From: Gorillibacterium timonense
GTDB taxonomy: Bacteria; Bacillota; Bacilli; Paenibacillales; NBRC-103111
NCBI RefSeq assembly: GCF_001457415.1
Contig: NZ_LN881723.1
Location: 343,246-407,245 of the forward strand
DNA: 64,000 nucleotides
Direction of reading: 5' to 3'
Shown piece by piece: positions 56,268 through 64,000 of the stretch. The position numbers and the translations under genes are program-made. Positions within the stretch are counted from its first letter, which is position 1. Every line of letters starts with the position of its first letter. The notes under the pieces were generated by a model, which searched no databases, was not told the origin of the DNA, and saw only the letters and a program-made list of their open reading frames with translations.

Positions 56268-57092
56268 GTGTTGACAGGCTTTATCGGTACCGGAAGTATG
56301 GGGAGCATTCTCATCGAAGCTTTCATCCGCTCGGGTGCCCTGCGTCCGGAAGAGATTGTAGCTGCCAACCGCACTCCCGCCAAAGCCGAACAGCTTGCGT
56401 TACGATTTCCCGGGTTGCGGTCGGCAAGCAGTGCCGTGGAAGTCGCGGCCGACAGCGACATCCTCTTTCTGTGCGTAAAACCGGGAGACTTTCCCGCTCT
56501 GCTAAAGGTGATCGCTCCGCTATGCCGGGAGGACCAGCTCATCGTATCCATCACCAGTCCCGTCATGCTGAGCCAATTGGAAGAGCGCTTGCCCGGCAAG
56601 ATCATCAAGGTCATCCCGAGCGTAACCAACTATGTGCTGAGCGGCGCAGCGCTATGCATCTACGGAAGCCGCGTCCGGCCCGAAGATAAAGCGCGTCTGG
56701 AACAGCTGCTCGCCCCGATCAGCCGCCCGCTCGAGGTGAGCGAGGAGCATACTCGGATCAGCTCCGACTTATCCAGCTGCGGTCCGGCGTTTCTCTCCTT
56801 CCTGCTCGCCAAGCTGGTTGATGCCGCTGTCGAGATCGCAGCCATCAACCGCTCCGAAGCGGAGCGGATGGCCAGCGAGATGCTGCTCGGGACAGGGATG
56901 CTGCTGACTGCGGGCGGAATGTCCCCAGAGGACGTCATCAAGCGAGTTGCAGTTCCCGGAGGAATAACCGAAGAGGCGCTCCGCTTGCTCGAAAAGGAGC
57001 TCGGGAGCACCTTCACCCGCCTGATCGGAAGCACCCATGCCAAGTTCCGCGAGGATGCGGAGAAGGTGGCGGAGCTGTTCGAGCGCGGATAA
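56268..57092 (+). CDS. comER: ComER, late competence protein (P5C-reductase-like)
   Basis: Homologue of pyrroline-5-carboxylate reductase in the comE locus. The Rossmann motif GFIGTGSMGSILIEAFI is at the N-terminus, with CVKPGDF, IPSVTNYV and the reductase C-terminal VIKRVAVPGGITEEALRLL. Length 274 residues. The start is GTG 56268 with AAGGAGG 7 nt upstream. Divergent from comEA, as in B. subtilis. Its enzymatic role is not established in the family. Confidence 0.9.
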   Translation: MLTGFIGTGSMGSILIEAFIRSGALRPEEIVAANRTPAKAEQLALRFPGLRSASSAVEVAADSDILFLCVKPGDFPALLKVIAPLCREDQLIVSITSPVMLSQLEERLPGKIIKVIPSVTNYVLSGAALCIYGSRVRPEDKARLEQLLAPISRPLEVSEEHTRISSDLSSCGPAFLSFLLAKLVDAAVEIAAINRSEAERMASEMLLGTGMLLTAGGMSPEDVIKRVAVPGGITEEALRLLEKELGSTFTRLIGSTHAKFREDAEKVAELFERG

Positions 57093-57106
57093 GCCTTACC
57101 GTCATG

Positions 57107-57158
57107 AAAAAGGGAAGAGCAAAGCCTCCTGACGGCTCGCTCTTCCCTTTTTCTCGAT
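57107..57158. terminator. Bidirectional terminator between comER and leuS
   Basis: AAAAAGGGAAGAGC pairs with GCTCTTCCCTTTTT, giving a T-run on both strands between convergent genes. Confidence 0.85.
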
Positions 57159-57246
57159 TTCGTTTGGACAAGCGCGGTACGTTATCTTACTCTTGCACGA
57201 CCCCGGAACCGCTGACCCATCACAGCGCATTCAGCGCTGCGTACGA

Positions 57247-59727
<2,481 letters not shown>

Positions 59728-59866
59728 TATTGAATCCTCCTCAGCTCGTTCGATCATGCCTCCCGACGATACGCCTGCCTGTTTCTATGCAGATTAGGGC
59801 GAGTCGTCAAGAATGAATAGATGGTTGGAATAAGCTCGTATGCAAGGCTCAGAAAATCTGAGCATG

Positions 59867-60176
59867 AAAAAACCTCCCGCCCCAGCATCAAGCTAGGGAC
59901 GAGAGGTTGAATTCCCGCGGTACCACCCTAGTTAACCGGCCACAGTCGCTCCGGCTCACTTTGCACACCCTTAACGCGGGCGAAACGGTCAGGCTATTCC
60001 GGGCGCTAGAAGGGCCCTGTCCGGCATCGCTGCCAAGCTCTCGGCCTGTCTCCAACCGGGTTCACCTTTCGGCTCAAAGGGGAGTTCATCCGCTGCGCTT
60101 ACCGGGTCTCACCCTTCCGGCTCTCTGGGAAAGCGTCATCCGAATTACTGGTCCTAATCAAAGCCTTGTTGCAGAC
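59867..60176 (-). promoter_or_regulatory. T-box riboswitch of leuS
   Basis: On the minus strand the T-box sequence AGGGTGGTACCGCGG is present (59929-59915). A terminator follows: AACCTC...GGGAGGTT with six Ts (59908-59867). The Stem I AGTA (GA) element occurs near 60145. The probable specifier codon is CTC (60084-60082) in GAACTCC, a Leu codon. Uncharged tRNA-Leu is expected to permit readthrough into leuS. Confidence 0.93.
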
Positions 60177-60205
60177 ATTATAGGAATTCTTTGATGAATT
60201 GTCAA
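60177..60205 (-). promoter_or_regulatory. Sigma-A promoter of leuS
   Basis: TTGACA (60205-60200), 17 nt, TATAAT (60182-60177): both hexamers are consensus, immediately upstream of the T-box. Confidence 0.92.
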
Positions 60206-60303
60206 GAATCGTCCGCATTCGCCCAAGCGGTTGATCCGCGTGAGAACCCCTTCATTCCCCTCTCTCGATCTTCGGAGGGTGGCTGTCTTTCCTATATATC
60301 GAG

Positions 60304-60894
60304 TTATACACGGATGTGCCGGAGTTGAACCAGCCAGCGCCCGATCCGTTTGCGGATGGCCCCGCGTTCATCCGTCTTCAGGCGAAGCTGCAGTCGAGTC
60401 GCAATCGCTTCCGCCGTTTCTTCCAGGGTGAGCAAGTCGGTTTCGAGATGATCGGCGAACAGGTCACTCCCCAAAGCCTCGATGCAGCGGTCGATCTGGT
60501 GGGCGGGCCATGATTTCGCTCCGTCTCCCCGGTTTTTTAGCCGTTTCTGCAAGGTTTCCCGGGACGCCAGCAGCGTGACATGATGGACCTCGGCCCCTTC
60601 CTTCCGCAACCGGCCTACCGTCTCCCAGAAATAAAGCGGCTCCGTGAGGGTCATCGGCACGAGGATCACTCCCTTGAACGAGCGGTTCAGGTAGGAGAGA
60701 GTCGAATAGGTGACCTCGCGCCACATCGGATAATCCTGAAAGTCCTCCTCCGCCGCCTGCTTCGGAATCATCTTTTGCAGAAAATACCCCGCCACCTCCG
60801 GATCGTAGACCATCGAACCGGGCAGTCTCCTTTTCAATTCGTAGGCGGTCTGTGTTTTCCCAGAGCCGAAGGCCCTGTTTATCCAGATGATCAT
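60304..60894 (-). CDS. tmrB: TmrB-like P-loop ATPase (tunicamycin resistance type)
   Basis: A 196-residue kinase-like ATPase. It begins MIIWINRAFGSGKTQTAYEL, with the P-loop GSGKT at residues 10-14. YDPEVAGYFLQKMIP, DFQDYPMWRE, VPMTLTEPLYFWE and QIDRCIEAL match the TmrB family closely throughout. B. subtilis TmrB confers tunicamycin resistance, apparently by binding the drug at the membrane. No other resistance genes adjoin it. Confidence 0.85.
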   Translation of the reverse strand: MIIWINRAFGSGKTQTAYELKRRLPGSMVYDPEVAGYFLQKMIPKQAAEEDFQDYPMWREVTYSTLSYLNRSFKGVILVPMTLTEPLYFWETVGRLRKEGAEVHHVTLLASRETLQKRLKNRGDGAKSWPAHQIDRCIEALGSDLFADHLETDLLTLEETAEAIATRLQLRLKTDERGAIRKRIGRWLVQLRHIRV

Positions 60895-60928
60895 GACCCG
60901 ATTCCTCCCTTTTTAAGCTGACAGCGCA

Positions 60929-61675
60929 CTAGCTGTTTTCCATCTGCAAGAATCGTTTGTTCATCTCCGCAATGCTGCGAATGTACGTGCATTTTTTTCG
61001 CCAGTGAAGCAGACGATTCGCCCGGTACGTTCGAATATCCCGATTGAGCACGAGCGCCGGAATGCCCAGCTTCTCCGCTCCCTCGCAGTTGCCCGGATGA
61101 TCATCCACGAAAAGAGCGAGCTCGGCGGGAACTCCCAGTTCCTCTAGAGCTGCGCAGTACATAGCCGGATCGGGCTTCGCGGTCCCTAGCTGCGACGAGA
61201 TGATGAAGGAGGAGAAATAGGGCCGCAGCCCGGCTTCCTCATACACCCTCTCCAGAGAGGGCCAGGCGTCGGATACGACTGCAAGCTTAACCTGCGTGCT
61301 CAAGCGGGGAATCCAGGTTAGGACCTCCGGGTAAAACCGGTATTTATGAGAATTGTTGACCAGATCGTAGGCAATGGCATTAATGGCCGCTTCACCTAGC
61401 TCCAGCTCCGGGAGCCGATTGGCGAGCAAGCGGTAAAATTGAACCGAATAAGCAAATTCCTCCGCCTCTGTTCGGATCAAAAGATGCTGATCTAGGTAAG
61501 CATAAGCTTGCCGAAACGCTTCCTTTCGTCTACTGGCGGATATCGATAGAAAGAGCGGCTTGTTCACGAATTCGAAAAACCGTGGCGGAATATGCCAGTG
61601 GCCGGATGCGGGTTCGTTCAGGACTCGACCGGAATCGAACAGAATCGCTTGGTACTTCTTGCGTTCCACGTTCAT
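60929..61675 (-). CDS. HAD-family hydrolase
   Basis: A 248-residue HAD protein. Motif I is LFDSGRVLN, with Ser replacing the second Asp (DXD expected), so phosphatase activity may be altered. Motif II is VVSDAWPS, motif III Lys is in GTAKPDP, and motif IV is LFVDDHPGN. AAGGAG precedes ATG 61675. It starts 4 bp after the DUF4173 gene. Confidence 0.82.
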   Translation of the reverse strand: MNVERKKYQAILFDSGRVLNEPASGHWHIPPRFFEFVNKPLFLSISASRRKEAFRQAYAYLDQHLLIRTEAEEFAYSVQFYRLLANRLPELELGEAAINAIAYDLVNNSHKYRFYPEVLTWIPRLSTQVKLAVVSDAWPSLERVYEEAGLRPYFSSFIISSQLGTAKPDPAMYCAALEELGVPAELALFVDDHPGNCEGAEKLGIPALVLNRDIRTYRANRLLHWRKKCTYIRSIAEMNKRFLQMENS

Positions 61676-61679
61676 CGGC

Positions 61680-63236
61680 TCACTCCTTCGCCGCGCGCCA
61701 ATTGGCCAGATTCCACGACTGCCAGCCTTGCTGATTCGAAGCGCGGGCCTCATGCTTCATTTCGGTTACGGTTTGGAGCAGGCCCTCTACATCGGGATGC
61801 TTCTCTTGAAATCGGGAAAGCGCAGGATAGGCATCGGAGGATAAGGTTCCGAGATAAGATACATCGATCTTTCCGGTGCGTTCATACCGATCGCAGTTGT
61901 TCTTCGCGATGAGAGCATCCAGATTGGCATAGTTCATTAGGATGTACGCGACTAGCGAAATCGCGAAGAACAGCTTCGGAAGCGAAAAGCTCTCCCGCCA
62001 GATTCTCACAAGTGCGGTGATGAGCAGAGCTCCCAGATAGAGCATAAAGCCGTGAACCAGCAGTCGGAGAAGCGTATATCCATAAGCATCCTCATAAAGG
62101 GACAAGCGTGTATAGGCAGAGCCGAGCATGACGAGGGTACAGCCCACGAGCAAACTGAGCAGCACCTTGCGCAGCCGATCGAGACCCGCGCTTCCCGGGC
62201 GAACTACGTGAAGGCCGATCAACAGAATGCCCAGGTTGATCAGAGCTACCAGCACCAGCTGAGCGAAGCCCTGCCGGGCATAATCCGCATAATTGACGCC
62301 GTCCGGAAGCAGCCCTTGCGCCGCTCCAAACAGGTAGGTGAACTGGACGAAGGCAAACAGCACATACAAAGCGTTCATGCACACCAGGAAAGTAGCTGCG
62401 GCCAGCGGATCGAGCCGGAACGGCTCGGACAGCCGTGCCCCTGGTCTTGGTTTAAGCGGATCTGCGGACAGCTCCCCGCTATGTACCGTTTGGAGCTCTC
62501 GATCCATTCGATTATGCGAATCACCCAACCGATCCACAACAAGCGCCCATAAAAAGCAGAACGTATATAGAGCGATGACCAAAGCGAATAGAAGCCGGGC
62601 AATCCCTTCGCCTATCGAGATCTTTTGCAAGGTGTCTGGAATCCAGCTGATCCAGGAGAGAAAAATACGGTCAGCAGAAGCCAGCAACAGGAGCGAGATG
62701 AACAGAACCGGCAAGGCCATGAGGATTCCAAGTGCGACAGGGCGCAGCCGCTTCGCGGTTGGACTATCCAGCTTCTTGACCTTCAGGCGGTCCGATAGGA
62801 GCCGGAACGGAACCGGAAGCCGCTCCAAGGGAGCGCCAACGCCCGCATAGGCAATCGCTCCGATCCAGCCGCCGGTTTCTCTGCGCGGGGCTGTTCCCTG
62901 CCTCATAAGAATCGGGTGTAGCACGAGAAGCACGGAGAGTGCGGGAACATTGAGCACCCGGAACAACTCGTTGTCATAAAACAGGTAAGGCAATGTCAGC
63001 AAGGCCACGAAGATCAGCGGCGCATAGAGCAGAATTGGATGGCTCTTAAGCGGCTCTCCTCGTTCGGTCTTTCCCTTGCTGAAGCAAAGAAACAATCCGT
63101 AGTAAGAGGTAACCATAACCGGCACCGATGCGCCTAAGGTTTGGTCGACTAACAGGTATTGGATCAAAGCTCCAAACAGCAGGACAAGCAGACCCCAGAG
63201 CGGGGCTTCTTCTTTGTGCAAGGATAGATCGTTCAA
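61680..63236 (-). CDS. DUF4173 membrane protein
   Basis: A polytopic membrane protein of about 518 residues with roughly a dozen hydrophobic segments in the first 430, followed by a soluble tail (CDRYERTGKIDVSYLGTLSSDAYPAL). This matches the DUF4173 family; function unknown. TTG 63236 is taken as the start because GGAGG is 9 nt upstream; a GTG at 63245 directly abuts that binding site. Confidence 0.8.
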   Translation of the reverse strand: MNDLSLHKEEAPLWGLLVLLFGALIQYLLVDQTLGASVPVMVTSYYGLFLCFSKGKTERGEPLKSHPILLYAPLIFVALLTLPYLFYDNELFRVLNVPALSVLLVLHPILMRQGTAPRRETGGWIGAIAYAGVGAPLERLPVPFRLLSDRLKVKKLDSPTAKRLRPVALGILMALPVLFISLLLLASADRIFLSWISWIPDTLQKISIGEGIARLLFALVIALYTFCFLWALVVDRLGDSHNRMDRELQTVHSGELSADPLKPRPGARLSEPFRLDPLAAATFLVCMNALYVLFAFVQFTYLFGAAQGLLPDGVNYADYARQGFAQLVLVALINLGILLIGLHVVRPGSAGLDRLRKVLLSLLVGCTLVMLGSAYTRLSLYEDAYGYTLLRLLVHGFMLYLGALLITALVRIWRESFSLPKLFFAISLVAYILMNYANLDALIAKNNCDRYERTGKIDVSYLGTLSSDAYPALSRFQEKHPDVEGLLQTVTEMKHEARASNQQGWQSWNLANWRAAKE

Positions 63237-63374
63237 GGGATGCACCCTCCTTAACCGAATTTGATCGTTGTGTCCTCTCTCTTTTCATTGTATCCTCAAA
63301 AATAAGAAGAAAAAGTGCAAGTTTTAAACTGGAAATTTCATATTAATGATTTAAAGGAGCGTGTAACCCGTCCC

Positions 63375-64000
63375 ATGAAGCTGCGCAAGCAATTCGGAGA
63401 GCTTCGAAGCCGTTTTCAATCGGTTCCGGAGCATACTCCGCTGGAAATTACCACGGCAGAGCTGGCGGAAATGCTGCAATGCACCCCGCGTACGATGATC
63501 ACTCTCCTGCAGAGGATGCAGGAGGAAGGCTGGCTGAGCTGGGTGCCAAAGAGAGGGCGGGCGAACCGGTCGGAGCTCGTCTTTACCGTTCCGCTTCAAC
63601 GGGTCATTCTGGAAGAAGCCGAGGAACTGGTGGAAAAGAACAATATGCAGGCGGCGTTGGAGCTGCTCCGCTCCACAGAGATGGGGCCGGGGTCCCTCAC
63701 CCAGGAATGGCTGGCTCGGCAGTTTGGCGTCCAAACCGTGCGGGACGGACACCGCCGCTCCGACATGCTGCGTTTCCCGCTGCCGCAAATCATCCATACG
63801 CTCGACCCGGCGAAGATTCTCTTCTCGGGAGAGTCCCATCTGGTTCAACAGCTGTTCGACGGGCTCGTTCGCTCGGACAGCAAGGGCGGCCTACACCCTC
63901 ATGCAGCTCACGCTTGGGAGGCGGATTCCGGGCGGACCCAGTGGACCTTTTACCTGCGCAAAGGCATTCGGTTTCAGCATGGCCGGGAGCTCACGTCCGA
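63375..64000 (+). CDS. SgrR-like regulator/solute-binding protein (cut by window edge)
   Basis: The N-terminal part of an SgrR-type protein. A winged helix (about residues 15-70, LEITTAELAEMLQCTPRTMITLLQRMQEEGWL) leads to an SBP_bac_5-like domain that starts FPLPQIIHTLDPAKILFSGESHLVQQLFDGLVR and continues to YLRKGIRFQHGREL at the window end. Such proteins sense a sugar or peptide and regulate a nearby transporter. AAAGGAG lies 15 nt before the ATG, longer than usual. Divergent from DUF4173. Confidence 0.85.
   Translation, partial: MKLRKQFGELRSRFQSVPEHTPLEITTAELAEMLQCTPRTMITLLQRMQEEGWLSWVPKRGRANRSELVFTVPLQRVILEEAEELVEKNNMQAALELLRSTEMGPGSLTQEWLARQFGVQTVRDGHRRSDMLRFPLPQIIHTLDPAKILFSGESHLVQQLFDGLVRSDSKGGLHPHAAHAWEADSGRTQWTFYLRKGIRFQHGRELTS

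Overview
The window looks like the chromosome of a high-GC, endospore-forming Firmicute, most likely Paenibacillaceae (Paenibacillus/Cohnella type). The evidence is the sporulation genes gpr and spoIIP, a CIRCE-hrcA heat-shock operon, a T-box in front of leuS, AGGAGG-type ribosome binding sites, and a gene order close to the Bacillus subtilis comER-comEA-comEB-comEC / holA-rpsT-gpr-spoIIP-yqxA-lepA-hemW / hrcA-grpE-dnaK-dnaJ-prmA-rsmE-mtaB block. Nearly all core genes are on the minus strand.

Layout. 1-11 kb: addB, addA, sbcD and sbcC (double-strand-break repair), with sbcC cut by the window edge. 11.1-17.9 kb: an AT-richer accessory stretch with an ArsR-like regulator, a decayed nucleotidyltransferase, a PfkB kinase, a VOC protein, TPR proteins, an acyltransferase, a decayed GNAT gene and a membrane metalloprotease. 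17.9-23.6 kb: an rRNA methyltransferase-like protein, a Na/Pi cotransporter, a chemoreceptor, deoC and a Nudix gene. 23.6-27.8 kb: mtaB, rsmE, an M50 protease and prmA. 28-29.4 kb: three unrecognised small genes, one apparently starting at CTG. 29.6-36.2 kb: heat-shock operon hrcA, archaeal-like (group III) chaperonin, grpE, dnaK, dnaJ behind a perfect CIRCE. 36.3-40.8 kb: accessory insertion with a GNAT gene, MarR/DoxX divergon, and a decayed Rhs toxin/immunity locus carrying a group II intron fragment. 40.8-48.7 kb: hemW, lepA, yqxA, spoIIP, a HAD phosphatase, gpr, rpsT. 48.8-57.1 kb: holA, an ECF sigma/anti-sigma pair, comEC, comEB, comEA, comER. 57.2-64 kb: leuS with its T-box, a TmrB-like protein, a HAD protein, a DUF4173 protein and an SgrR-like regulator cut by the window edge.

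How the genes fit together. The window groups DNA repair (AddAB, SbcCD), protein folding under HrcA control (DnaK/DnaJ/GrpE plus a thermosome-like chaperonin), translation and RNA modification (LeuS, LepA, S20, PrmA, RsmE, MtaB), DNA uptake (ComEA/EC), and spore formation and germination (SpoIIP, Gpr).

Most notable points. (1) The chaperonin gene is interrupted by an exact 19-bp Nextera/Tn5 mosaic end abutting a near-exact inverted copy, so the assembly is almost certainly chimeric there. (2) A perfect TGTGA-N6-TCACA box lies at about -41.5 from a predicted start upstream of the DoxX gene, followed by 59-bp tandem repeats. (3) Two genes have lost their catalytic centres in the same way. (4) A secreted-protein gene has no usable start except CTG. 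(5) A three-tier nested inverted repeat follows dnaJ. No tRNA, rRNA or CRISPR array was recognised.
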